Assembly: GCF_029428875.1 (NCBI RefSeq)
Contig: NZ_JAJSOO010000001.1
Span: forward strand, 1,798,001 to 1,862,000
DNA length: 64,000 nt
Direction: 5' to 3'
Origin: Streptomyces sp. JH34
GTDB lineage: Bacteria > Actinomycetota > Actinomycetes > Streptomycetales > Streptomycetaceae
The translations under genes and the position numbers were made by a program. Shown piece after piece: positions 1-8,588 of this stretch (the stretch's first letter is position 1; the number at the start of each line of letters is the position of its first letter). The notes under the pieces are model-generated. The model was not told the DNA's origin. It made no database searches and saw only the letters and a program-made list of their open reading frames with translations.

Positions 1-16
1 CGTCCTGGGGCGCGCG

Positions 17-622
17 TCAGACCGTCCATGACGGTTCGAGCTGCACCACGTCCCCGGTGAGCGCCTCGACGTCCCGTTCCGTCTCCGCCCGCGCCGCGAG
101 CCGGGCGGCGCTCCGGGGCCGGTACTTGCCGCGTTCCGCGCTCGACTGCCACATGGACAGCACCAGGAACTCAGGGCCCGGAGCTTCTCCGAAGACTCCG
201 CGCAGCATTCCCGGGGAACCCGCCATGGCCGGGTTCCACACCCGTTGCTGCACGAGCGAGAAGTGGTCGACACGGTCCTCGTACACCCGGCTGTGCGCGA
301 CCCTCACCACGTCCGCGTCCGTAAAATCCGGTTCGAAGCCGGTCTTCACGTCGAAGCGGTACTCGAAGAGCTTGACCTGCATGTCCTTGTACATGCCGGA
401 CTGCGGGGCGGCCAACCGGTCGTGCCCTCGGGCCATGAACGAGTCGTAGAAGACCCTGTTCTCCCAGAACGCGAACACGTGGGCGACATCGGGCTGCCCT
501 CGGCTCCACCCACCGCTCTGTGTCCGGAATCCCGGCTCACCGAGCAGCCCCGCCCACTTCCGCTGCCCCCGCTCGAAACCGTGGCGGTCCACCACGGTGC
601 AGCGAATCCACTTGACCAGCAC
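17..622 (-). CDS. YdbC-like DUF4937 family protein
   Basis: The product has 201 residues and is complete at both ends. It starts MLVKWIRC and has a conserved-looking N-terminal half with aromatic clusters (HVFAFWENRVFYDSF) typical of the dimeric alpha/beta-barrel YdbC/DUF4937 proteins found across Streptomyces. No catalytic motif, signal peptide or membrane segment is visible, so it is probably cytosolic. The biochemical role is unknown to me. It stands alone, divergent from the TerD-type gene, with about 200 bases between the two starts. The family call is from recognition of the sequence pattern; no function is claimed. Confidence 0.7.
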   Translation of the reverse strand: MLVKWIRCTVVDRHGFERGQRKWAGLLGEPGFRTQSGGWSRGQPDVAHVFAFWENRVFYDSFMARGHDRLAAPQSGMYKDMQVKLFEYRFDVKTGFEPDFTDADVVRVAHSRVYEDRVDHFSLVQQRVWNPAMAGSPGMLRGVFGEAPGPEFLVLSMWQSSAERGKYRPRSAARLAARAETERDVEALTGDVVQLEPSWTV

Positions 623-826
623 TGCGCCATCGTACGGCGCCCGGCACGGCGCGGGTCACGCTCCGGACGTACGGGGGCCGGCCGGCACCGCTCCGCGCAC
701 CTTCCCCGGCCACACCATGGCCCGAAAGTGACGTCCGTTTCCAACACGGTTGGTTTCACCGACAGTTACCGACATGATCTGAGGATGGATGAGGTCCGTC
801 GGTTCAGCAGCGAGGAGGCACGTGTG

Positions 827-1357
827 ATGAGCACTCCCAACAAGGACATCGAGAAGGTCGAGGTGAGGGTCAAATGGGACCCCAGCGCCGCCGGTGAGCC
901 GGCCAACGACCTCGACATCATCGCGGCCACGTACGGGACGGACGCCCCCTACGGCAGCCCCGCCTATCTCGTGCACTTCGACAGCCGGTCACCGGACGGG
1001 ACGATCACACTGAACCGGGACAGCCGGACGGGGCAGGGCTTCGGCTTCGACGAGGTCATGACGCTCGAACTGGACCGGCTGTCGGACGCCTACGCGAGGG
1101 TCGTGGTGGGTGTGGCCATCCAGCAGCGGGACGGCCACAAGACCTTCGACCGGATAGAGCACACGGCCGTGCAGATCCGCGAGGGCTACACGAATCTGGC
1201 GGAGGACGACTTCTCGTCGGTGGGATCCGCCACAGCCGCGGTCGTCGCGGAGTTCGTCCGGGACACCTCGGGGGCCTGGGGCTTCCTCGGGACCCTACGC
1301 GGATTCGACGGCGATCCTGATTCGTTCGCCGCCGTGATGGGGAGCCGCGCGGGCTGA
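827..1357 (+). CDS. TerD-family (tellurium resistance / stress) protein
   Basis: The product has 176 residues. The fold-defining stretches of the TerD/CABP family are present: a beta-rich N terminus (KVEVRVKWDP), the acidic DLDIIAATYG segment that in TerD proteins contributes to calcium binding, and the later GFGFDEVMTLELDRL region. I chose the ATG at 827 because GAGGAGG lies 8-9 bases upstream at about 812-818; in-frame ATG 785 or GTG 824 are alternatives. TerD proteins are cytosolic calcium-binding proteins linked to general stress and, in Streptomyces, to differentiation. It is monocistronic and is followed by a strong hairpin. Confidence 0.85.
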   Translation: MSTPNKDIEKVEVRVKWDPSAAGEPANDLDIIAATYGTDAPYGSPAYLVHFDSRSPDGTITLNRDSRTGQGFGFDEVMTLELDRLSDAYARVVVGVAIQQRDGHKTFDRIEHTAVQIREGYTNLAEDDFSSVGSATAAVVAEFVRDTSGAWGFLGTLRGFDGDPDSFAAVMGSRAG

Positions 1358-1384
1358 CACGGGCGGGCCTCAGCCCCGGCAGGG

Positions 1385-1417
1385 CGAAGGGGACCGGCCG
1401 TCGGCCGGTCCCCTTCG
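1385..1417. terminator. Bidirectional hairpin terminator between terD-like gene and nrdJ
   Basis: A perfect 15-bp inverted repeat (arms 1385-1399 and 1403-1417, 3-base loop) lies between two convergent genes, 28 bases after the TerD stop and 68 bases after the nrdJ stop on the other strand. The G/C-rich stem has no U-tract, which is common for Streptomyces terminators. Confidence 0.75.
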
Positions 1418-1484
1418 TCAACTGCTGATCAGCTGTCCCCGCGGACCGCACCGGACGTTCCGTCCGGTGCGGCTGCGGTCATGC

Positions 1485-4388
1485 TCAGCTGCACCCGCTG
1501 GTCGAGCCGCAGCCCTCGCAGATGTAGCAGGAGCCCGCACGCTGCATCTTCGTACCGCACGAGAAGCACAGCGGTGCGTCCGCGCTGATACCGAGCTGCA
1601 TCTCGACCAGTTCGGCCGAGGTGTGCGCGGCCCTGGGGGCCGGCTTCTCCGCGACGCTCTCCTCGGACGGGGCGACGGCCTTCAGCGGCTCCACGGGCAC
1701 CGGAGCGGACTGGGCCAGGCCCTCCAGGTCCTCGTCCCCGAACGCGGGCTCGTACGAACCGGTGTCGAGGTGGCGCTGACGCTCCTCGGCCGAGTGGATA
1801 CCGAGCGCGGAACGCGTCTCGAACGGGAGGAAGTCGAGCGCCAGGCGGCGGAAGATGTAGTCGACGATCGACTGCGCCATCCGCACGTCCGGGTCGTCCG
1901 TCATACCGGCCGGCTCGAAGCGCATGTTCGTGAACTTGGAGACGTAGGTCTCCAGCGGCACGCCGTACTGCAGACCGACCGAGACGGCGATCGAGAAGGC
2001 GTCCATCATGCCGGCGAGGGTGGAGCCCTGCTTGGACATCTTCAGGAAGACCTCGCCGAGACCGTCGTCCGGGTAGGAGTTGGCGGTCATGTACCCCTCG
2101 GCGCCACCCACCGTGAAGGAGGTGGTGATGCCGGGACGGCCCTTGGGCAGACGCTTGCGGACCGGGCGGTACTCGACGACCTTCTCGACGGCCGTCCGAA
2201 TGGTGTCCTCGGCCTTGGCGGTGACCGCCTCCTTCTCCTTCTCCTTGGTCTTGGCGGAGAGGGGCTGGCCGACCTTGCAGTTGTCGCGGTAGATCGCGAG
2301 CGCCTTGACGCCCATCTTCCACGCCTCGAAGTAGACCTCCTCGACGTCCTCGACGGTGGCCGTCTCCGGCAGGTTCACCGTCTTGGACAGCGCCCCGGAG
2401 ATCCACGGCTGGATGGCCGCCATCATCCGGACGTGGCCCATGGCCGAGATGGAACGCTCGCCCATGGCGCAGTCGAAGACCTCGTAGTGCTCGGTCTTGA
2501 GGCCGGGGGCGTCGATCACGTTGCCGTGGTCGGCGATGTGGGCGACGATCGCCTCGATCTGCTCCGCCTGGTAGCCGAGCCGGCGCAGCGCCTGCGGGAC
2601 CGTGCCGTTGACGATCTGCATCGATCCGCCGCCGACGAGCTTCTTGAACTTGACCAGGGCGAGGTCGGGCTCGAGACCGGTGGTGTCGCAGGACATCGCG
2701 AGACCGATGGTGCCGGTCGGTGCGATGACCGAGGCCTGGGCGTTGCGGAAGCCGTTCTTCGCGCCGAGTCGGATCACGTCCTGCCAGGCCTCCGTGGCGG
2801 CGGCCCAGACCGGTGCGTCGAGGTCGTCCATGCGGACGGCCACGGCGTTGGCGTCGGAGTGCTGCTTCATGACGCGCTGGTGCGGCTCGGCGTTGCGGGC
2901 GTAGCCGTCGTACGGGCCGACGACCGCGGCGAGCTCGGCGGAGCGGCGGTAGGACGTGCCGGTCATCAGCGAGGTGATGGCACCGGCGAGCGCGCGGCCG
3001 CCGTCACTGTCGTACGCGTGACCGGTGGCCATCAGCAGGGCGCCCAGGTTGGCGTAGCCGATGCCCAGCTGGCGGTAGGCGCGGGTGTTCTCGCCGATCT
3101 TCTGCGTCGGGAAGTCCGCGAAACAGATGGAGATGTCCATCGCGGTGATGACGAGCTCGACGACCTTCGCGAAGCGCTCGACCTCGAAGGACTGGTGGCC
3201 CTCACCGTCGTCCTTGAGGAACTTCATGAGGTTCAGCGAAGCCAGGTTGCACGACGTGTTGTCCAGGTGCATGTACTCGCTGCAGGGGTTCGAGCCGTTG
3301 ATGCGGCCGGACTCCGGGCAGGTGTGCCACTGGTTGATGGTGTCGTCGTACTGGATGCCGGGGTCGGCACACGCCCACGCGGCTTCCGCCATCTTGCGGA
3401 AGAGGGACTTGGCCTCGACCTCCTCGATGACGTCACCGGTCATCCGGGCGCGCAGGCCGAACTTCCCGCCCGCCTCGACGGCCTTCATGAACTCGTCGTT
3501 CACGCGCACCGAGTTGTTGGCGTTCTGGTACTGGACGGACGTGATGTCGTCGCCGCCCAGGTCCATGTCGAAGCCCGCGTCGCGCAGGGCGCGGATCTTC
3601 TCCTCCTCCTTCACCTTGGTCTCGATGAAGTTCTCGATGTCGGGGTGGTCGACGTCGAGGATGACCATCTTGGCCGCGCGGCGGGTGGCGCCACCGGACT
3701 TGATCGTTCCTGCGGAGGCGTCGGCACCCCGCATGAAGGAGACAGGACCCGAGGCGTTGCCGCCGGAGGACAGCAGTTCCTTGGACGAGCGGATGCGCGA
3801 CAGGTTCAGGCCGGCACCGGAGCCGCCCTTGAAGATCATGCCCTCTTCCTTGTACCAGTCGAGGATCGACTCCATGGAGTCGTCGACGGCCAGGATGAAG
3901 CAGGCCGAGACCTGCTGCGGCTGGGGCGTCCCGACGTTGAACCAGACCGGGGAGTTGAAGCTGAAGATCTGGTGCAGGAGGGCGTAGGCCAGCTCGTGCT
4001 CGAAGATCTCGGCGTCGGCGGGGGAAGCGAAGTAGCTGAAGTCCTCGCCGGCCTTCCGGTACGTCTTCACGATCCGGTCGATCAGCTGCCGCAGACCGGT
4101 CTCGCGCTGCGGCGTGCCGACAGCCCCCCGGAAGTACTTGCTGGTGACGATGTTGACCGCGTTCACCGACCAGAAGTCGGGGAACTCGACGCCACGCTGC
4201 TCGAAGTTGATCGAGCCGTCGCGCCAGTTGGTCATGACGACGTCACGGCGCTCCCACGCGACCTCGTCGTACGGATGCACGCCGGGGGTCGTGTGGATGC
4301 GCTCGATGCGCAGGCCCTGCTTGGTCGCAGTCGACTTGGCTCCCTTGGTGCGGGAACCTCGTGCCGGGCCGCTCGCCGTCTCTGTCAT
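1485..4388 (-). CDS. nrdJ: Vitamin B12-dependent (class II) ribonucleoside-diphosphate reductase
   Basis: The product has 967 residues and matches the length of actinobacterial NrdJ. The enzyme reduces ribonucleotides to deoxyribonucleotides using adenosylcobalamin, without oxygen. Visible family signatures are the substrate loop FKGGSGAGLNLSRIRSS, the NPCSEYMHLDNTSCNLASLN active-site region and a C-terminal cysteine cluster (CFSCGTK ... CYICEGCGS) that acts as thiol relay and metal site. Start ATG 4388 is supported by GGGAGGCGGC just upstream; the longer reading to 4478 lacks this. It lies 156 bases downstream of nrdR on the same strand, and the two form the conserved nrdRJ operon, so its expression is probably set by the NrdR boxes at 5172-5218. 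Confidence 0.97.
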   Translation of the reverse strand: MTETASGPARGSRTKGAKSTATKQGLRIERIHTTPGVHPYDEVAWERRDVVMTNWRDGSINFEQRGVEFPDFWSVNAVNIVTSKYFRGAVGTPQRETGLRQLIDRIVKTYRKAGEDFSYFASPADAEIFEHELAYALLHQIFSFNSPVWFNVGTPQPQQVSACFILAVDDSMESILDWYKEEGMIFKGGSGAGLNLSRIRSSKELLSSGGNASGPVSFMRGADASAGTIKSGGATRRAAKMVILDVDHPDIENFIETKVKEEEKIRALRDAGFDMDLGGDDITSVQYQNANNSVRVNDEFMKAVEAGGKFGLRARMTGDVIEEVEAKSLFRKMAEAAWACADPGIQYDDTINQWHTCPESGRINGSNPCSEYMHLDNTSCNLASLNLMKFLKDDGEGHQSFEVERFAKVVELVITAMDISICFADFPTQKIGENTRAYRQLGIGYANLGALLMATGHAYDSDGGRALAGAITSLMTGTSYRRSAELAAVVGPYDGYARNAEPHQRVMKQHSDANAVAVRMDDLDAPVWAAATEAWQDVIRLGAKNGFRNAQASVIAPTGTIGLAMSCDTTGLEPDLALVKFKKLVGGGSMQIVNGTVPQALRRLGYQAEQIEAIVAHIADHGNVIDAPGLKTEHYEVFDCAMGERSISAMGHVRMMAAIQPWISGALSKTVNLPETATVEDVEEVYFEAWKMGVKALAIYRDNCKVGQPLSAKTKEKEKEAVTAKAEDTIRTAVEKVVEYRPVRKRLPKGRPGITTSFTVGGAEGYMTANSYPDDGLGEVFLKMSKQGSTLAGMMDAFSIAVSVGLQYGVPLETYVSKFTNMRFEPAGMTDDPDVRMAQSIVDYIFRRLALDFLPFETRSALGIHSAEERQRHLDTGSYEPAFGDEDLEGLAQSAPVPVEPLKAVAPSEESVAEKPAPRAAHTSAELVEMQLGISADAPLCFSCGTKMQRAGSCYICEGCGSTSGCS

Positions 4389-4544
4389 GCCGCCTCCCAT
4401 ATGTGGGCAAAAACGCCCTGAAGTGCCCAGTTCTTCCCAGGGCACAGTGTGTGTCTGAATGCTCCGGACGCCACGCACACGTCTCGGAACAGGTCTGGTG
4501 CAGCCCGCCGCCGGCTCCTCCGCCTCCGGCGGCCGGCTCGATGA

Positions 4545-5060
4545 TCAATCAGCGGCGACCGCGGCGGGGGCGGGGACCCCGGGGGCCTCACCGCTCCCGC
4601 ACCGCTCTGCGCGGGGCCGCTGTTCGCGGAGCTCCACGATGGCGGCCTCGAAGTCCTCGAGCGAGTCGAACGCCCGGTACACCGAAGCGAAACGCAGGTA
4701 CGCGACGAGGTCGAGTTCCTGCAGGGGGCCGAGTATGGCCAGACCCACGTCGTGGGTCGTCAGCTCGGCGCTGCCCGTGGCACGCACGGCCTCCTCGACC
4801 CGCTGTCCGAGCTTCGCCAGGGCGTCCTCGGTGACGGGACGGCCCTGGCACGCCTTACGGACTCCCGAGATGACCTTGGTGCGACTGAAGGGCTCGGTCA
4901 CGCCGCTGCGCTTGACCACCATCAGCGAGCAGGTCTCCACCGTCGTGAAGCGACGGGAGCAGTCGGGGCACTGACGCCGCCGCCGGATCGACGTCCCGTC
5001 GTCCGTCGTGCGGCTGTCCACGACCCGGCTGTCGGGGTGCCTGCAGAAGGGGCAGTGCAT
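4545..5060 (-). CDS. nrdR: Transcriptional repressor NrdR
   Basis: The product has 171 residues. An N-terminal zinc ribbon (CPFC at residues 3-6, CPDC at about 31-34, with RRRRQC between) is followed by an ATP-cone that senses ATP/dATP. Together these define NrdR, which represses ribonucleotide reductase genes when dATP is high. GGAGGG precedes the ATG (GGTTCGGAGACATG). It is first gene of the nrdR-nrdJ operon and very likely autoregulated through two boxes 110-160 bases upstream. The C-terminal tail after the ATP-cone ([15 protein letters not shown]) is low-complexity and lineage-specific. Confidence 0.97.
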   Translation of the reverse strand: MHCPFCRHPDSRVVDSRTTDDGTSIRRRRQCPDCSRRFTTVETCSLMVVKRSGVTEPFSRTKVISGVRKACQGRPVTEDALAKLGQRVEEAVRATGSAELTTHDVGLAILGPLQELDLVAYLRFASVYRAFDSLEDFEAAIVELREQRPRAERCGSGEAPGVPAPAAVAAD

Positions 5061-5171
5061 GTCTCCGAACCCTCCTTCACAGCACGACTGAATAGCCCTC
5101 CGTGCCCTGTTCAGGGCCCCTGAGGACGGTCACAAGCATAGGCGATGAACCAGACCCCGTCCGACCGGGGA

Positions 5172-5218
5172 CCACTACTTGTGGGTGGCGACAGCGACGC
5201 AACCACTACATCTAGGGT
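5172..5218 (-). promoter_or_regulatory. Two tandem NrdR boxes
   Basis: Read on the minus strand, the distal site 5203-5218 is ACCCTAGATGTAGTGG and matches the NrdR consensus core CwAtATaTwG at 8 of 10 positions. The proximal site 5172-5187 (CACCCACAAGTAGTGG) is a weaker copy sharing the same AGTAGTGG/TGTAGTGG half. The two start exactly 31 bp apart, i.e. three helical turns, as expected for cooperative NrdR binding. They sit upstream of nrdR and should control the nrdRJ operon. Confidence 0.85.
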
Positions 5219-5518
5219 TTTACTCCGCCTCCGCCCCCCGCGCGTGTCGCGCTTCCCCGGGGCCGGGAGGCAGCCTACGGCCCGGCACGAGGGTACGGGA
5301 AGCGAGCGGAGGGCTGACCCTCGGGCCCGCGCGGCCGCGGCCCCGGGCAGGGCCCGGAAAGGCGCCTCAGGGACCGCCCGGGACACGCACCCCGCACGCG
5401 GGGCCGGACCCGCCGGAGGCTAGCGTGGGACCCCGGGAGCCACCGCTCGATCCAGGTCCGCTCGCCAGCTCATACACCTCTCGGCAAGACCGTGACAGCC
5501 CTTTATTTGTTTTTCACT

Positions 5519-5532
5519 CGAACGTGTGTTTG
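5519..5532. promoter_or_regulatory. SOS box (LexA operator) of lexA
   Basis: CGAACGTGTGTTTG fits the actinobacterial LexA consensus CGAACRNRYGTTYG at every position. It lies 63-76 bases upstream of the lexA GTG start, so lexA is expected to be autorepressed and induced on DNA damage. Confidence 0.9.
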
Positions 5533-5594
5533 GCGCAACCTTTCGAAAGCTACTACCGTTGGCTAACTAGGGAGAACACTCGAGAGGGGCCGAC

Positions 5595-6392
5595 GTGACC
5601 ACCACCGCAGACAGTGCAACCATCACTGCCCATGACCACCGCTCCCAGAGCCGACTTGAGCCGGTGCATGCCATGAATGACCCAGTCATGAACGCGGAGG
5701 GGCCAGAGTCGGCGCGACCCGCGCGCTCCCTGCCCGGCCGCCCCCCAGGAATCCGGGCGGACAGTTCGGGGCTCACCGACCGGCAGCGGCGCGTGATCGA
5801 GGTGATCCGGGATTCCGTGCAGCGGCGTGGATACCCCCCGTCGATGCGCGAGATCGGCCAGGCGGTGGGGCTGTCCAGCACCTCGTCCGTGGCCCACCAG
5901 CTGATGGCTCTGGAGCGCAAGGGCTTCCTGCGCCGCGACCCTCACCGGCCGCGCGCCTACGAGGTCCGGGGCTCGGACCAGCCCAGTACGCAGCCGACCG
6001 ACACCACCGGGAAGCCCGCCGCCTCGTACGTGCCACTGGTCGGCCGGATCGCCGCCGGTGGGCCGATCCTCGCCGAGGAGTCCGTCGAGGACGTCTTCCC
6101 GCTCCCCCGCCAGCTCGTCGGTGACGGCGAGCTCTTCGTGCTCAAGGTCGTCGGCGATTCGATGATCGAGGCAGCGATCATGGACGGAGACTGGGTCACG
6201 GTCCGCCGCCAGCCCGTCGCGGAGAACGGCGACATCGTCGCCGCCATGCTCGACGGGGAGGCCACGGTCAAGCGCTTCAAGCGCGAGGACGGCCATGTGT
6301 GGCTGCTCCCGCACAACGCCGCCTACCAGCCGATCCCCGGTGACGAAGCGACGATCCTGGGCAAGGTCGTCGCTGTGCTGCGGCGGGTCTGA
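5595..6392 (+). CDS. lexA: SOS repressor LexA
   Basis: The product has 265 residues. It has an extended low-complexity N terminus (about 45 residues), a winged-helix DNA-binding domain (about 58-125, with [14 protein letters not shown]) and an S24 autoprotease domain. The cleavage site is visible as Ala154-Gly155 in GRIAAGGPI, with catalytic Ser189 (VVGDSMIE) and Lys226 (ATVKRF). RecA-stimulated self-cleavage releases SOS genes. GTG 5595 is preceded by GAGAGGGG; in-frame ATGs at codons 27 and 32 are alternative starts giving a protein closer to the usual length. The perfect SOS box upstream supports autoregulation. recA lies 37 kb away in the same window. Confidence 0.97.
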   Translation: MTTTADSATITAHDHRSQSRLEPVHAMNDPVMNAEGPESARPARSLPGRPPGIRADSSGLTDRQRRVIEVIRDSVQRRGYPPSMREIGQAVGLSSTSSVAHQLMALERKGFLRRDPHRPRAYEVRGSDQPSTQPTDTTGKPAASYVPLVGRIAAGGPILAEESVEDVFPLPRQLVGDGELFVLKVVGDSMIEAAIMDGDWVTVRRQPVAENGDIVAAMLDGEATVKRFKREDGHVWLLPHNAAYQPIPGDEATILGKVVAVLRRV

Positions 6393-6413
6393 GCTCCGCC
6401 GGCCCGGCCTGGG

Positions 6414-6441
6414 CCCCGGGACCCCTGCGCCGGTCCCGGGG
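6414..6441. terminator. Hairpin terminator between lexA and helicase gene
   Basis: A perfect 10-bp stem (6414-6423 / 6432-6441) with an 8-base loop lies 22 bases after the lexA stop. A second imperfect inverted repeat, GGCCCTAC ... GTAGGGCC, spans about 6479-6520 nearer the convergent helicase gene and may serve the opposite strand. Confidence 0.7.
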
Positions 6442-6570
6442 CTCTGACGCGTCTGCGGTGCGTGCCGCGAGTCGACAGGCCCTACGACCGCACAGGCGTC
6501 GGACCGAGCGCGGTAGGGCCCGCCCGTGACACCTGACGGGCCGTATCTCGATCGACCGCGGCCCGCCGGT

Positions 6571-8538
6571 TCACTCCGTGGTCTTGGCAGCCGCGTCGAT
6601 GGCCGCGAGCGAGCGCCTCGCCTGGTTGCGGTCCGTGGTGTACCAGAAGTCGGGCAGCGAGGCACGGAGGTAGCTCCCGTACCGGGCGTTGGCCAGCCGC
6701 GGATCGAGCACCGCGACGACACCCTTGTCACCCGTGGCGCGGACGAGCCGCCCGGCACCCTGTGCCATCAGCAGCGCCGCATGGGTCGCCGCCACGGCCA
6801 TGAACCCGTTGCCGCCGGCTTCCTCGACCGCCTTCTGGCGGGCGCTCATCAGCGGGTCGTCGGGCCGGGGGAACGGGATCCGGTCCATGACCACGAGCTG
6901 GCAGCTGGGACCGGGGACATCGACGCCCTGCCAGAGCGACAGCGTCCCGAACAGACAGGTCTCCGGATCCGCCGCGAAATTCTTGATCAGCTCGCCGAGT
7001 GTCTCCTCGCCCTGCAGCAGGATCGGCTTGTCCTGCCGGCCTCGGAGCTCCTCCGCGGCCGCCTGAGCCGCCCGCATCGACGAGAACAGGCCCAGGGTGC
7101 GGCCGCCCGCCGCCTCCACCAGCTCCGTGAGCTCGTCGAGCATGTCGGTGCGGGAACCCTCCCGCCCCGGCGTGGCCAGGTGGCGGGCGACGTACAGGAT
7201 GCCCTGCCTCGGGTAGTCGAAGGGCGAGCCGACGTCGAGGCCCTTCCACTGCGGGATGTCGTCGCCGGCCGTGCCTTCGGGAGCGAGTCCCAGGGACGCT
7301 CCCACTCCGTTGAAGTCGCCGCCGAGCTTGAGCGTGGCCGAGGTCAGCACCACCGAGCGGTCGGCGAAGAGCTTCTCCCGCAGCAGCCCGGACACCGACA
7401 GCGGCGCGACCCGCACCGAGGCGCCGAAGCGGTCGTGGCGCTCGTACCAGACGACGTCGTACTCGGAGCCCTGCGTGATGCGCTCCGCGACGCTGTGGAT
7501 GGACTCGACCGACGCCATGGCCTGCTTGCGCACCGCGTCCTCGTCCTGGACGGACTTGTCGCGGGTGCCACCGAGCGCGGTGATCACCGCGCGCGCGGCG
7601 TCACGCAGAGCCATCAGCGCGTAGCCGAGGTCCTCCGGAACCTCTTCGAGGCGCCCCGGGAGCGCCAGCTCCATGACCCGCTCGAACCCCTCCGACGCCG
7701 TCATCAGGGCGTCGGCGGCCTTTTCGTCGACCAGCTTCGCCGCGCGGCGCACCGCCCGGTTCACCTGGCCGGGGGTGAGCTCGCCGGTGGCCACCCCGGT
7801 GACCCGGGAGACCAGCTCGTGGGCCTCGTCGACGATGAGCACCTCGTGCTTGGGGAGCACCGGGGCTCCCTCGATCGCGTCGATCGCGAGCAGCGCGTGG
7901 TTGGTGACGACGACATCGGCGAGCTTGGCCCGCTCACGGGCCGCCTCCGCGAAGCATTCGGCACCGTAAGCGCACTTGGTGGCGCCGAGGCACTCACGCG
8001 AGGAGACCGAGATCTGGGCCCAGGCGCGGTCCGAGACACCGGGTGTCAGGTCGTCCCGGTCGCCGGTCTCCGTCTCGTCCGACCAGTCGCGCAGGCGCAG
8101 CAGATCCTGGCCCAGTTTGCTCGACGGCGCCGCCGCCTCGAACTGGTCGAAGAGCCCCTCCTCCTCGTCCTGCGGGGCTCCCTCGTGGAGCCGGTGCAGA
8201 CAGAGGTAGTTCGACCTGCCCTTGAGCATCGCGAACTGCGGCCGGCGGCGCAGCAGCGGGTGCAGCGCGTCGACCGTGCGCGGAAGGTCCCGCTCCACCA
8301 GCTGGCGCTGGAGGGCCAGTGTGGCCGTGGCCACCACCACCCGCTCGCCGTGTGCCAGCGCGGGCACCAGGTAGCCGAGCGACTTGCCCGTCCCTGTGCC
8401 GGCCTGGACGAGCAGATGGGCGTTGTCGTCGACGGCCTCGGCGACGGCCTCGGTCATGGAGACCTGGCCGGGCCGTTCCGTACCGCCGACAGCGGTGACG
8501 GCGGCGTGGAGGAGCTCGGAGAGAGATGGCTTCGTCAT
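6571..8538 (-). CDS. DinG/XPD-family ATP-dependent DNA helicase
   Basis: The product has 655 residues. It is an SF2 helicase with Walker A AGTGTGKSLGY near residue 46 and a DEAH box (VDEAHELV). Cysteines in YLCLHR, ECLGATKC and GAECF are arranged like the four Fe-S-cluster ligands of XPD/DinG helicases. C-terminal motifs SLWQGVDVPG and QGAGRLVR (motifs V and VI) are intact. Such enzymes unwind 5'-overhang duplexes, R-loops and forked DNA in repair. It sits 50 bases after the siderophore operon on the same strand and converges on lexA, so read-through from the upstream operon is possible. No SOS box was seen at its start. Confidence 0.92.
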   Translation of the reverse strand: MTKPSLSELLHAAVTAVGGTERPGQVSMTEAVAEAVDDNAHLLVQAGTGTGKSLGYLVPALAHGERVVVATATLALQRQLVERDLPRTVDALHPLLRRRPQFAMLKGRSNYLCLHRLHEGAPQDEEEGLFDQFEAAAPSSKLGQDLLRLRDWSDETETGDRDDLTPGVSDRAWAQISVSSRECLGATKCAYGAECFAEAARERAKLADVVVTNHALLAIDAIEGAPVLPKHEVLIVDEAHELVSRVTGVATGELTPGQVNRAVRRAAKLVDEKAADALMTASEGFERVMELALPGRLEEVPEDLGYALMALRDAARAVITALGGTRDKSVQDEDAVRKQAMASVESIHSVAERITQGSEYDVVWYERHDRFGASVRVAPLSVSGLLREKLFADRSVVLTSATLKLGGDFNGVGASLGLAPEGTAGDDIPQWKGLDVGSPFDYPRQGILYVARHLATPGREGSRTDMLDELTELVEAAGGRTLGLFSSMRAAQAAAEELRGRQDKPILLQGEETLGELIKNFAADPETCLFGTLSLWQGVDVPGPSCQLVVMDRIPFPRPDDPLMSARQKAVEEAGGNGFMAVAATHAALLMAQGAGRLVRATGDKGVVAVLDPRLANARYGSYLRASLPDFWYTTDRNQARRSLAAIDAAAKTTE

Positions 8539-8588
8539 AGCGCGTCCACCCTACGGCGCTCCACTGACAACAGCAGCCGGTCCCGGAC

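Noticed and set aside
1467..4421. 984-codon open frame on the plus strand opposite nrdJ
   Set aside because: Shadow frame: Asp/Arg/Leu/Gly-rich, no recognisable domain, wholly antisense to a certain gene. High GC content keeps such frames open.
4389..4544. Cobalamin riboswitch before nrdJ
   Set aside because: The gap between nrdR and nrdJ is only 156 bases and lacks a B12-box-like sequence; the known switch controls the other reductase operon in Streptomyces.
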